Source: Lysobacter sp. GX 14042
Lineage (GTDB): Bacteria > Pseudomonadota > Gammaproteobacteria > Xanthomonadales > Xanthomonadaceae
Length of the DNA: 64,000 bases
Assembly: GCF_021390425.1 (NCBI RefSeq)
Contig: NZ_JAJUWY010000001.1
Coordinates: forward strand, 62,001-126,000
Direction: 5' to 3'
Positions 1 to 7,734 of this stretch are shown piece after piece (position 1 is the first letter of the stretch; each line of letters opens with the position of its first letter). The notes under the pieces were generated by a model that was not told where the DNA came from, searched no databases, and worked only from the letters and a program-made list of their open reading frames with translations. A program made the translations under genes and the position numbers.

Positions 1-116
1 AGTGCCTTGAAGCGCCTGAGGTCATCCGGCAATCGCCACGGCAGGTCGTTGTCACGCCCGATCGCCCGGTTGCGGTCCAGCGCGGCGAGCAGCACCAGTT
101 CCGGCGTGCCACTCAC
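1..116 (-). CDS. folA: Dihydrofolate reductase, N-terminal part (runs off the window)
   Basis: Only the first 38 or so codons are in the window. They read from a GTG at 116 and contain the DHFR N-terminal signature: [19 protein letters not shown], with the Asn-Asp-Leu-Pro-Trp substrate loop and the following LPDDLRRFK helix. The enzyme reduces dihydrofolate to tetrahydrofolate with NADPH in the cytoplasm, regenerating the cofactor that thymidylate synthase oxidises. The GTG overlaps the thyA stop in a GTGA quartet (113-116), so the two are translationally coupled, a classic thyA-folA pair. The C-terminal two thirds cannot be assessed. Confidence 0.93.
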   Translation of the reverse strand, partial: MSGTPELVLLAALDRNRAIGRDNDLPWRLPDDLRRFKA

Positions 117-907
117 ACCGCCACCGGGGCGCGGATCGCCGGGGCCGGGTCGTAGTCCTCGATGGCGATGTCATCGAAGCGGAAGCCGAGGATGTCGCGC
201 ACGACGGGGTTGAGCACCAGCCGGGGCAGCGCCCGCGGCGCGCGTGAGAGCTGCTCGCGGGCCTGCTCCAGGTGGTTGGAGTACAGGTGCGCATCGCCCA
301 GGGTGTGGATGAACTCGCCCGGTTGCAGCCCGCATACCTGCGCCACCATGTGGGTCAGCAGCGCGTAGCTGGCGATGTTGAACGGCACGCCCAGGAAGAT
401 GTCGCCGCTGCGCTGGTACAGCTGGCAACTCAAGCGCCCATCGGCGACGTAGAACTGGAACATCACGTGGCAGGGCATCAATGCCATGTCCGGCAGGTCG
501 GCGACGTTCCAGGCCGAGACCACCAGCCGGCGGGAATCCGGATTGGCCTTGATCTGCGCGATCACGTCGCGGAGCTGGTCGACTTCGCCGCCGTCCGGCC
601 GCGCCCAGCGCCGCCATTGCTTGCCATAGACCGGCCCGAGCTCACCCTGGGCATCGGCCCATTCGTCCCAGATCGAAACGCCGTTTTCCTTCAGGTAGCC
701 GATGTTGGTATCGCCGCGCAGGAACCACAGCAGCTCGTGGATGATCGAGCGCAGGTGCAGCTTCTTGGTGGTCACCAGGGGGAAGCCGTCGGCCAGGTCG
801 AAGCGCATCTGCCAGCCGAACACGCTGCGCGTGCCGGTGCCGGTACGGTCGGATTTCACGGTCCCGTGCGCGAGCACATGCCCGAGCAGCTCGAGATACT
901 GGCGCAT
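113..907 (-). CDS. thyA: Thymidylate synthase
   Basis: Methylates dUMP to dTMP using methylene-tetrahydrofolate, in the cytoplasm. The 264 residues match the E. coli enzyme in length. Visible motifs are the phosphate-binding DRTGTGT near residue 21, the catalytic cysteine C146 in [12 protein letters not shown], and [18 protein letters not shown], which binds nucleotide and folate. The start is ATG at 907. It lies 3 nt after lgt and overlaps folA by 4 nt, giving an lgt-thyA-folA operon as in many gammaproteobacteria. Confidence 0.98.
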   Translation of the reverse strand: MRQYLELLGHVLAHGTVKSDRTGTGTRSVFGWQMRFDLADGFPLVTTKKLHLRSIIHELLWFLRGDTNIGYLKENGVSIWDEWADAQGELGPVYGKQWRRWARPDGGEVDQLRDVIAQIKANPDSRRLVVSAWNVADLPDMALMPCHVMFQFYVADGRLSCQLYQRSGDIFLGVPFNIASYALLTHMVAQVCGLQPGEFIHTLGDAHLYSNHLEQAREQLSRAPRALPRLVLNPVVRDILGFRFDDIAIEDYDPAPAIRAPVAV

Positions 908-910
908 CGT

Positions 911-1786
911 CTACTCCCCCTGCGGTGCCGGCTGCAGCACCGGCTGGCGCCGCGACCAGGCCAGCCAGCCCAGGCCGAGGACGATCAGCGGCAGGCTCAG
1001 CACCTGCCCCATGGTCAGCCAGCCGAAGGCGAGATAGCCCAGCTGCGCATCCGGCATCCGCACGAACTCCACCAGGAAGCGGAAGCTGCCATACAGCAGC
1101 GCGAACAGCCCGGCGACCGCGTAGCGCGGGCGCGGCCGGCGCGAATACCACCACAGCGCGCAGAACATCACCAGGCCCTCCAGCGCGGCCTGGTACAGCT
1201 GCGAGGGGTGGCGCGCGAACGGATCCAGCGCGCCGGAGGCATGCAGCCGGCGCAGCTGCTCCATGGGCAGCCCGGTGTACGGCCCCAGGTCCGAGTGCGG
1301 GAACACCACGCCCCAGTTGCCGCCGGTGAACTTGCCCCACAACTCGCCGCCGATGTAGTTGCCCAGCCGCCCCAGGCCCAGGCCGGGCGGCACCAGCGGG
1401 GCGACGAAGTCGACCGTATCCATCAGGTGCAGCCGCTGCCTGCGCGACCACCACCAGGCCGCCGCGACCACGCCCAGCAGGCCGCCGTGGAAGCTCATGC
1501 CGCCTTCCCAGACCTTCAGCAGCATCAGCGGATTGGCGAGGAACTCGTCGAAGACGTAGAACAGGATGTAGCCGATCCGCCCACCCAGGATCACCCCGAG
1601 GATCCCGTAGAACAGCAGGTCGCCGAAGGCCTCCTCGTTCACGCCCGGCAGGCGCCCGGCGCGGATCCGCCGCCGGCCCAGCCACCAGGCGATGCCGAAG
1701 CCGAGCAGGTACATGATCCCGTACCAGTGCACGCGCACCGGTCCCAGGGCCAATGCGATCGGGTCGATGTCGTGTAACTGGATCAT
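911..1786 (-). CDS. lgt: Prolipoprotein diacylglyceryl transferase
   Basis: Inner-membrane enzyme that moves diacylglycerol from phosphatidylglycerol onto the lipobox cysteine of prelipoproteins, the first lipoprotein maturation step. The 291 residues show about seven hydrophobic segments. The family signature [13 protein letters not shown] begins near residue 139, and the conserved SFHGG motif places the essential His at about residue 100. Several proteins in this window (LemA, Pal, the TPR lipoprotein) would be its substrates. The start is ATG at 1786, and thyA follows after 3 nt. Confidence 0.97.
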   Translation of the reverse strand: MIQLHDIDPIALALGPVRVHWYGIMYLLGFGIAWWLGRRRIRAGRLPGVNEEAFGDLLFYGILGVILGGRIGYILFYVFDEFLANPLMLLKVWEGGMSFHGGLLGVVAAAWWWSRRQRLHLMDTVDFVAPLVPPGLGLGRLGNYIGGELWGKFTGGNWGVVFPHSDLGPYTGLPMEQLRRLHASGALDPFARHPSQLYQAALEGLVMFCALWWYSRRPRPRYAVAGLFALLYGSFRFLVEFVRMPDAQLGYLAFGWLTMGQVLSLPLIVLGLGWLAWSRRQPVLQPAPQGE

Positions 1787-1807
1787 GCGCTCACGGGCGT
1801 GGTGGAT

Positions 1808-2296
1808 TCACAGTAGGTGGGGGCGGTTGGGCAGCTCGTCCTCGTCGCGCCCGTCCCCGCCCTGCGGGAAATGGCGCTCCATGTGCGCTGAGATCATCTC
1901 CACCGCGCGCAGGATGCCGGCGCCGGGCTGCCCTTCGCGCAGGCCGGCGGCGACAGTGTCGCAGGCCTGGCGCCATTGTGCGTCGTCGACCTTTCCGCGA
2001 TAGCCGCGGTCGGCGACGATCTCGATGTGGTGGTCGGCCAGCAGCAGGTACACCAGCACGCCGCTGTTGAGCTCGGTATCCCACACTCCCAGTTCGCCGA
2101 ACACCTGCCGGGCGCGGGTCGCCGGAGCCAGTCCGGACAGCAGCGCGCCCGCCGGCAGCGAGGCTTCCACCGCGAAACAGATCTCGCCGCGGTGGCGCTG
2201 CTCGGCGGTGGCGATCGCCCGGGTGATCTCTTCCAGGCATCCGGCCGGGAACAGGGTGCGCGCCGAGGGCGCGAACAGGTGCCTGAGCAGGCGCAT
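1808..2296 (-). CDS. TPM-domain protein, soluble, no signal peptide
   Basis: A 162-residue protein made almost only of a TPM (TLP18.3/Psb32/MOLO-1) domain: an early GEICFAVEASLP strand, then LNSGVLVYLLLADHHIEIVADRGY, the hallmark loop. Members of this family are often membrane-repair or phosphatase-like proteins, but the biochemical role is unproven. I chose the ATG at 2296, which has GAGG upstream. A GTG at 2308 would instead overlap the preceding TPM gene in a GTGA quartet and add four residues. It is the last gene of lemA-TPM-TPM. Unlike its neighbour it lacks a signal peptide and a glycine-rich tail, so the two may act on opposite sides of the membrane. Confidence 0.85.
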   Translation of the reverse strand: MRLLRHLFAPSARTLFPAGCLEEITRAIATAEQRHRGEICFAVEASLPAGALLSGLAPATRARQVFGELGVWDTELNSGVLVYLLLADHHIEIVADRGYRGKVDDAQWRQACDTVAAGLREGQPGAGILRAVEMISAHMERHFPQGGDGRDEDELPNRPHLL

Positions 2297-2304
2297 CACG
2301 TCCC

Positions 2305-3243
2305 TCACCAGCCGCCGGAGGCGCCACCGCCCCCGCTGAAGCCACCGCCGCCACCCCAGCCACCTCCGCCGCCGAAGCCGCCGCCGAACCCTCCACCGCC
2401 CCGGCCGCCACCGCCGAACGGAGGTCCGCCCCAGCCGCCGCCACCCCAGCCGCGGTCGTTCGCGTAGCGGCCCGGCCGGGCCAGGCTGGCCAGGCCGAAC
2501 AGCAGGCCGATGAGCGCGCCCAGGCCGCCAACCAGCAGCATCCCCGACAGCAGCAGCGCCACCCCGCCGGCCGCGCCGGCGCCGATCACGCCACGCAGCG
2601 GACGCGGGGCGCGCGCAAAGATCCCGCGGACCACCTGCGCGGCGATGAACGCGGCGAACAGCCCGACCAGCCAGCCGCCGCCGGACCCGGAGGCCCGGTG
2701 GCCGGCCATCGGCTCGGGCAGCGGCTCGCCGTCGACCAGCCCGACCAGCACCGCGCTCGCCTCGACGATGCCGCCGGCGAAGTCGCCCGCGCGGAAGCGT
2801 GGGACCAGGTACTCCTGGATCACCCGCGAGGCGGTCGCGTCGGGAATCGCGCCCTCCAGTCCGTAGCCGACCTCGATGCGGACCCGGCGGTCGTCGATGG
2901 CGACCACCAGCAACAGGCCGTCGTCCACGCCCTGGCGGCCCAGCCGCCACTGGTCGTACACCCGCACCGCGTATTGCGCGATGTCCTCGGGCACGGTGGT
3001 GGGGACCACCAGCACCTGCAGCTGGCTGCCCTTGCGTTGCTGCAGGGCGAGTGCCTGCGCCTCCAGTTGCCGCACCGTGCCCGCGTCCAGGGTGCCGGTG
3101 GTGTCGACCACCGGCGAGTCCAGGGCCGGGATCGGCGCCAGCTCCTGCGCCTGGGTCCACGGGGCAAGCAGCAGCGCAAGGAGCAGCCCGCACGCCTGGA
3201 GGGCGGACAGCCAGCGCCGCCCGCCGGGCAGGCGCTCAGCCAT
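2305..3243 (-). CDS. TPM-domain membrane protein with glycine-rich tail (YgcG-like)
   Basis: 312 residues. It has an N-terminal signal peptide (hydrophobic run about residues 12-30, then TQAQEL), a periplasmic TPM domain at about 35-160 (SPVVDTTGTLD, then DDGLLLVVAIDDRRVRIEVGYGLEG), two hydrophobic segments at about 185-255, and an extreme Gly/Trp/Phe-rich tail over the last 50 residues. This order is typical of YgcG-type proteins. The ATG at 3243 overlaps the lemA stop by 8 nt. LemA plus TPM genes is a recurrent pair with an unclear envelope role. The glycine tail makes the DNA at about 2310-2460 low in complexity. Confidence 0.88.
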   Translation of the reverse strand: MAERLPGGRRWLSALQACGLLLALLLAPWTQAQELAPIPALDSPVVDTTGTLDAGTVRQLEAQALALQQRKGSQLQVLVVPTTVPEDIAQYAVRVYDQWRLGRQGVDDGLLLVVAIDDRRVRIEVGYGLEGAIPDATASRVIQEYLVPRFRAGDFAGGIVEASAVLVGLVDGEPLPEPMAGHRASGSGGGWLVGLFAAFIAAQVVRGIFARAPRPLRGVIGAGAAGGVALLLSGMLLVGGLGALIGLLFGLASLARPGRYANDRGWGGGGWGGPPFGGGGRGGGGFGGGFGGGGGWGGGGGFSGGGGASGGW

Positions 3244-3814
3244 TCGAGCCGAAGTCCACCTGCGGCGCCTGCTGGATCTGCTGCAGGTTGTCGACGGTGA
3301 AGTTCGGCCTGGTCTGGTAGCCGAACACCTTGGCGGTGAGGTTCTGCGGGAACTGCCGGATGAAGGTGTTGTAGTCCTGCACCGCGCCGATGTAGCGCTG
3401 GCGCTCGACGGTGATGCGGTTCTCGGTGCCTTCCAGCTGTGCCTGCAGCTGCAGGAAGTTCTGGTCGGCCTTGAGCTGCGGGTAGTTCTCGGCCACCAGC
3501 AGCAAGCGCCCGATCGCGCTCTGCAGCTGTCCCTGGGCCTGCTGGAACTGCTCCAGCGAAGCCTGGTCGCCGGCATCCACGTTGACGCTGCCCACCCGCG
3601 AGCGTGCTTCGGTCACCTCGGTGAACACCTGCTGCTCGTGCTGGGCGTAGCCACGCACGGTGGCCACCAGGTTGGGCACCAGGTCAGCGCGCCGCTGGTA
3701 GACGTTGATGACCTGCGACCAGGCCGCATCCACCGCCTCTTCCTTCTGCTGGATGGTGTTGTAGCCACAACCGCTGAGCAGCAGTACCAGTACCAGCGCC
3801 ATCAACCGGGCCAT
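3236..3814 (-). CDS. lemA: LemA family lipoprotein
   Basis: 192 residues beginning with a lipoprotein signal ending LLLSGC (Cys16), so it should be anchored to a membrane by its N-terminus. The body is the LemA four-helix fold: DAAWSQVINVYQRRADLVPNLV at about 29-50 is the family signature, followed by EARSRV and a YPQLKADQNFLQLQAQLEG-type helix. LemA function is poorly defined; in bacteria it accompanies TPM/YgcG genes, as it does here with an 8-nt overlap. The start is ATG at 3814. Confidence 0.93.
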   Translation of the reverse strand: MARLMALVLVLLLSGCGYNTIQQKEEAVDAAWSQVINVYQRRADLVPNLVATVRGYAQHEQQVFTEVTEARSRVGSVNVDAGDQASLEQFQQAQGQLQSAIGRLLLVAENYPQLKADQNFLQLQAQLEGTENRITVERQRYIGAVQDYNTFIRQFPQNLTAKVFGYQTRPNFTVDNLQQIQQAPQVDFGSNG

Positions 3815-3874
3815 GCGATCACTCCGTCCAAAAGGGGCCGCGCCATTGCACCACCGGCCGTGCGAAGGGGCGGT

Positions 3875-4621
3875 TCACGCCCCGCCGTGCTCCGGGAACC
3901 GGCGCAGGCCGGCGCGCTTCTTGGCCCACAGGTTCAGGAACTCCACCGCCGCCGAGAAACCCATCGCGCCGTAGATGTAGCCCTTCGGCACGTGCAGGTC
4001 GAAGCCCTCGGTCACCAGGTAGGCGCCGATCAGCACGATGAAGGCCAGCGCCAGCATCTTCACCGTGGGGTTGCGGTCGATGAACTGGCCCAGCGGCCGC
4101 GCCGCCAGCAGCATCATCGACACCGCCAGCAGGATCGCCGTGACCATGATCCAGGTCTGGTCGGCCATGCCCACCGCGGCGATCACCGAGTCCAGCGAGA
4201 ACACGATGTCGATCACTGCGATCTGCGCCATGACCATGCCGAAAGAGGCGGCCGGCCTGGCGTGGACGTCGGCCGACTCGGGCTCGCCGACGATGCCGTC
4301 GCGGATCTCCATCACCCCCTTCACCAGCAGGAACGCGCCACCGAGGATCAGCACCAGGTCGCGCACCGAGATGCCCTGCCCGAACAGCGTGAACAGATCG
4401 TGGGTCAGCCCGGCCAGCCAGGCCAGGGTGAGCAGCAGCACGATCCGCGAGATGCAGGCAACCGCAATGCCGATCTTGCGTGCCCGCTCGCGCACCGTGA
4501 CCGGCAGGCGGCTGACGGCGATCGAGATGAAGACCAGGTTGTCGATGCCCAGCACGATCTCGATCGCGCTCAGGGTCAGCAGGGTGATCCAGACTTCCGG
4601 ATCGAGCAGCATTTCGTACAC
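3875..4621 (-). CDS. TerC/YoaE-type integral membrane protein
   Basis: 248 residues with about seven transmembrane helices. The TerC-family charged membrane motifs are visible: EIVLGIDNLVFISIAV at about 22-37, and VFSLDSVIAAVGM near 145, both carrying the intramembrane acidic residues typical of the family. TerC proteins have been linked to metal efflux, often of manganese, and to supporting secreted metalloenzymes. The exact substrate here is inferred only. The start is ATG at 4621. It is flanked by dgkA and lemA on the same strand, but with gaps of 36 and 60 nt, so co-transcription is likely and not certain. Confidence 0.85.
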   Translation of the reverse strand: MYEMLLDPEVWITLLTLSAIEIVLGIDNLVFISIAVSRLPVTVRERARKIGIAVACISRIVLLLTLAWLAGLTHDLFTLFGQGISVRDLVLILGGAFLLVKGVMEIRDGIVGEPESADVHARPAASFGMVMAQIAVIDIVFSLDSVIAAVGMADQTWIMVTAILLAVSMMLLAARPLGQFIDRNPTVKMLALAFIVLIGAYLVTEGFDLHVPKGYIYGAMGFSAAVEFLNLWAKKRAGLRRFPEHGGA

Positions 4622-4657
4622 GGGCGTTTCCGTTCCAGTGATTCGGGGGTGTTTGGA

Positions 4658-5044
4658 TCAGCCAGCGCCGAGGCGCGGCCAGAGGATGGCCGCCCAGCTC
4701 AGCGCGACCAGGAGCATGGCGAGGAACACCGCGGCCGAGCCCATGTCCTTGGCCCGCCCGGCCAGTTCATGGTGCTGCGCGCCGTAGCGTTCGATGACCG
4801 CCTCGATGGCGGAGTTGAGCAGTTCCACGACCAGCACCAGCACCATCGGCGAAATCAGCAGCATCCGTTCCACGCCATCGGTGCCCAGCCACCAGGCCAG
4901 CGGGGCGAGCACGACGAACAGGTAGACCTCCAGCCGGAAGGAGGATTCGTGGTACCAGGCCGCGCCCAGGCCCTGCAGCGACCACCGGGCCGCGGCCAGT
5001 ACCTGCGCTGGCCGCCGCGGAAGGTGGCCGGTCTCGTCCGCCAT
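4658..5044 (-). CDS. dgkA: Diacylglycerol kinase (prokaryotic DgkA type)
   Basis: 128 residues, the usual small size. It phosphorylates diacylglycerol at the inner membrane, recycling lipid released by osmoregulated glucan or LPS modification. Three hydrophobic helices are present, and the signature ELLNSAIEAVIERYG is followed by ELAGRAKDMGSAAVF, carrying the catalytic Glu/Asp residues. I chose ATG at 5044, since the open frame upstream lacks hydrophobic or conserved sequence. It faces an unrelated gene starting at 5239. Confidence 0.96.
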   Translation of the reverse strand: MADETGHLPRRPAQVLAAARWSLQGLGAAWYHESSFRLEVYLFVVLAPLAWWLGTDGVERMLLISPMVLVLVVELLNSAIEAVIERYGAQHHELAGRAKDMGSAAVFLAMLLVALSWAAILWPRLGAG

Positions 5045-5238
5045 TGGACTCAGTGCGTCCGCTCGGGGGCGGGCGTGGAACGGCGTTGCTCGGCTGTGCG
5101 GGACATTCAAAGGGGACCGGTGCTGCGCGCAAGCGGGCGATTCTGCCACAGTGGTCCCGGCCCTGCCCGGGGCTTCACCCCGCGGGCACCGGGACGTGCC
5201 AGCATCACCCGTACCGGGCCAACCCCAGGACACCTTCC
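5045..5238. promoter_or_regulatory. Intergenic region between divergent genes
   Basis: A 194-nt gap between dgkA (minus) and a secreted protein gene (plus). It must hold promoters for both directions. I see no convincing -35/-10 pair or repeat. AGGA at about 5227-5230 is a plausible ribosome binding site for the plus-strand gene. Confidence 0.4.
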
Positions 5239-5775
5239 ATGCGACCGATTGCTATCCTCGGGACCTTCGCCATCCTTGCCATGGGGACCGCCATGTCCGC
5301 CACCTTCCCGCAGGCCAGACCGCAGGCGCTGCACCCGGACGACGCGCTTTACCAACCGCTGCTGGAAACCGCCACCGCCCCGCTGCGCCAGCTGTTCGGC
5401 GAACATGTGGTGGTCGAGGTCGAGCGCCTGGACTGCCTGGGGCGCTGGGCGTTCCTGCAGGGCAACATGCGCACCCCCGGCGGGCAGCGGCCGGACTTCC
5501 GCGGCACCGACTACGCCGACCGTGCGGCGGCCGGAAGCATGTCGGACGTCTACGTGGCGCTGTTGCGCCATGATCCGGCGCCCGCAGGGGCCGGGGCGGA
5601 CGCCGCCGCCGTCCCGGAGGCCGCTGTCGATGCGGACAGCGGCGATGCCACCGCCGGCTGCGCGACCGGCCCCGGCGAATGGGTGATCCTCGACCACGCG
5701 ATCGGACCGGGCGACGTCAGCTGGCTGACATGGCCGCAGGAGCACGCGGCACCGAGGGCCGTGTTCGGGTTCTGA
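5239..5775 (+). CDS. Secreted protein of unknown function
   Basis: 178 residues starting at ATG 5239, with AGGA upstream. The N-terminus is a Sec signal peptide (ILGTFAILAMGTAMSA), with cleavage probably near residue 20. The mature part has a compact domain around EHVVVEVERLDCLGRWAFLQG and a closing WVILDHAIGPGDVSWLTW motif, separated by an Ala/Asp-rich low-complexity stretch at about 115-143. Two cysteines could form a periplasmic disulfide. I do not recognise a named family. It stands alone, with its own terminator downstream. Confidence 0.82.
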   Translation: MRPIAILGTFAILAMGTAMSATFPQARPQALHPDDALYQPLLETATAPLRQLFGEHVVVEVERLDCLGRWAFLQGNMRTPGGQRPDFRGTDYADRAAAGSMSDVYVALLRHDPAPAGAGADAAAVPEAAVDADSGDATAGCATGPGEWVILDHAIGPGDVSWLTWPQEHAAPRAVFGF

Positions 5776-5795
5776 AACCGGATACCCCGAAACGA

Positions 5796-5827
5796 AAAAG
5801 GCCGGGGGCTGGGCCACCCGGCCTTTT
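5796..5827. terminator. Bidirectional intrinsic terminator
   Basis: A perfect 11-bp stem, AAAAGGCCGGG (5796-5806) pairing with CCCGGCCTTTT (5817-5827) around a 10-nt loop. It carries T runs on both strands and sits between two convergent genes ending at 5775 and 5845, so it can stop transcription from either side. It is the only textbook intrinsic terminator I see in the window. Confidence 0.9.
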
Positions 5828-5844
5828 CACATCGCCCGCCCGGC

Positions 5845-6516
5845 TCAACGCGGCGGGGTGATGATCTCGTAGTTGCCCGAAGCGCCGCCCCAGCTCACGC
5901 GCTGGCTGCCGTCGGCGTTGACGTTGTTGGAGCCGATGAACTTCGGCTGGCCGTTCTCGAAGCCGTGGAACAGGACCACGTGCGACTGGCCGTTCTTCTG
6001 CATCAGCACCACGTCGCCGGGCTTGGCGTTGGCCAGTGAGGTGGTCTGCCAGCCGGCGCCCTTGAGGTTGGAGGCCAGCACGTCGACCGAGGCGCTGGCC
6101 TGGCCGGAGTCGATCATTCCGGCCTTCTGCAGCACCCCGGAAACGAAGTTGGCGCAGTTGACGTTGTTGGGCACCCAGCTTTCCATCGGGATGTCGCCGC
6201 TGTGCTTGAGCTCGCTGGCATTGCGGCCGAGCAGGCCTTCGGCGATGGCGGCGGCGTCCGCGCCGTTGCCGGACCCGGCCGCGACGGGTCCGGTGGACCC
6301 CACCGGACCGGCCGTGGCCGTGCCGCCCGCGCCGGTCGCGCCGGTCGCGCCCGTCGCGCCGCCGGGGATCGCGAGGCTCCCTCCGGCGTAGATCAGGTCG
6401 GGGTTGGTGATGTGCGAGTTGGCGTCCATCAGCGCGTTCACGCTGGTGCCGTAGCGCTGTGCGATGGCCGACAGGGTGTCGCCCCAGGAGATGCTGTGGT
6501 TGCCGATGGCGGTCAT
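5845..6516 (-). CDS. Leaderless LysM / collagen-like / C40-CHAP-type peptidoglycan-active protein
   Basis: 223 residues. Residues 5-52 form a LysM peptidoglycan-binding module (ISWGDTLSAIAQRYGTSVNALMDAN). Residues 52-78 are a Gly-X-Y collagen-like spacer (GATGATGATGAGG). Residues 85-223 resemble an NlpC/P60 or CHAP cysteine peptidase, with NCANFVSG giving Cys121 and QSHVVLFHGF giving His179. There is no signal peptide, so a wall-acting protein would need lysis, a contact-dependent secretion system or a non-classical route. Candidates are a secreted effector or an endolysin-like enzyme. The peptidase assignment is by motif only. Confidence 0.75.
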   Translation of the reverse strand: MTAIGNHSISWGDTLSAIAQRYGTSVNALMDANSHITNPDLIYAGGSLAIPGGATGATGATGAGGTATAGPVGSTGPVAAGSGNGADAAAIAEGLLGRNASELKHSGDIPMESWVPNNVNCANFVSGVLQKAGMIDSGQASASVDVLASNLKGAGWQTTSLANAKPGDVVLMQKNGQSHVVLFHGFENGQPKFIGSNNVNADGSQRVSWGGASGNYEIITPPR

Positions 6517-6651
6517 CGTTCCTCTCCGTCGGGGCCGGGCCCCGGCTGTGGTATGGAGGGCCGCAGGGGGCCTCGATGGCTGCAGTGTTGTCCGGCTTCC
6601 GCGGTGCCCACAACCGGGGGCAACCCTAGATGGGGCCGCCCCGGGGGACCT

Positions 6652-7662
6652 TCACTCGTCGGCGTAGATCGCCACTCCGCGGCTGCCGTCGGGATTGATC
6701 CAGCCACGGTACATGCCGGCGGTATTGAACGGCATGGCGATGTTGCCCTGCGCATCCAGCGCGATCGCCCCGCCGTCGCCGCCAGCCTCCACGACCACGC
6801 CGTTCACCACCGCCTCGGCCGCCGTGGCCAGGCTGTCGCCGCGATAGGCCATGCGTGCGCACACGTCATGCGCGACCGCGTTGCGGATATAGAACTCGCC
6901 CCAGCCGGTGCCGGATACCCCGCAGCCCGCGTCGGCCCAGGTACCGGCGCCGACCAGCGGCGAATCGCCGACCCGGCCCCACTTCTTGTTGGTCATGCCG
7001 CCGGTGCTGGTGGCCGCGGCGATGTGTCCGCGGGCATCGAGCGCCACCGCGCCGACGGTACCGAAGTAGGCGGCCGCGTCTTCCCGGCCGGCCGCGGCCT
7101 GGCGCTGCGCGCGCTCCAGCGCACGGCGGCGCGGCGCGGTATCGAACCAGTCGTTGGGCACCCGTTCGATCTCGCCACGGGTATCGGCGAACGCTTCCGC
7201 GCCGCCACCGGCCAGCATCACGTGGGGCGAATGCTCCATCACCGCTCGCGCCAGGCGGATCGGGCTGCGCACGGTGGTCACCCCGGCCACCGCGCCGGCG
7301 CGACGGGTGTGGCCTTCCATGATCGAGGCATCCAGCTCGTGACCGCCCTCGGCGTTGAACACCGCGCCCTTGCCGGCGTTGAAGTGGGGCGATTCCTCCA
7401 GCACCCGCACCGCGGCCTCCACCGCGTCGAGCGCGGCACCGCCGCCGGCGAGGACATCGCCGCCGGCGGCAAGTGCCTGCTGCAGCGTGGCGCGGATCGC
7501 GCGCTCGGCCTGCGGATCGAGCGAGCCGCGCTCGATCACCCCGGCGCCGCCGTGGATCACCAGCGCGGTGCGGCCCGCGGCAGCCGCGTCGTCAGGCCTG
7601 GCGTGGGCGCAACCGGTGGCCAGGGCCAGCAATGGCACGGCCAGCAGCAGGGAAGGTCGCAT
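6652..7662 (-). CDS. iaaA: Isoaspartyl peptidase / L-asparaginase (Ntn-hydrolase), exported
   Basis: 336 residues of the plant-type asparaginase family, which cleaves isoaspartyl dipeptides and L-asparagine. It autoprocesses at Gly-Thr: the motif YFGTVGAVALD gives Thr202 as the nucleophile that becomes the N-terminus of the beta subunit, followed by STGGMTNKKWGRVGDSP and the GTGWGE substrate loop. The N-terminus MRPSLLLAVPLLALATGC is a signal peptide with a weak lipobox at Cys18, so export to the periplasm is likely. E. coli IaaA, by contrast, is cytoplasmic. It is an isolated gene on this strand. Confidence 0.92.
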   Translation of the reverse strand: MRPSLLLAVPLLALATGCAHARPDDAAAAGRTALVIHGGAGVIERGSLDPQAERAIRATLQQALAAGGDVLAGGGAALDAVEAAVRVLEESPHFNAGKGAVFNAEGGHELDASIMEGHTRRAGAVAGVTTVRSPIRLARAVMEHSPHVMLAGGGAEAFADTRGEIERVPNDWFDTAPRRRALERAQRQAAAGREDAAAYFGTVGAVALDARGHIAAATSTGGMTNKKWGRVGDSPLVGAGTWADAGCGVSGTGWGEFYIRNAVAHDVCARMAYRGDSLATAAEAVVNGVVVEAGGDGGAIALDAQGNIAMPFNTAGMYRGWINPDGSRGVAIYADE

Positions 7663-7734
7663 GTTCGGCTCCAGAGGGGTGGTGGCCGGAGCATGGCGCC
7701 CCGGCCGCCGCGTGTCACCGGCCGACGGTCATGG

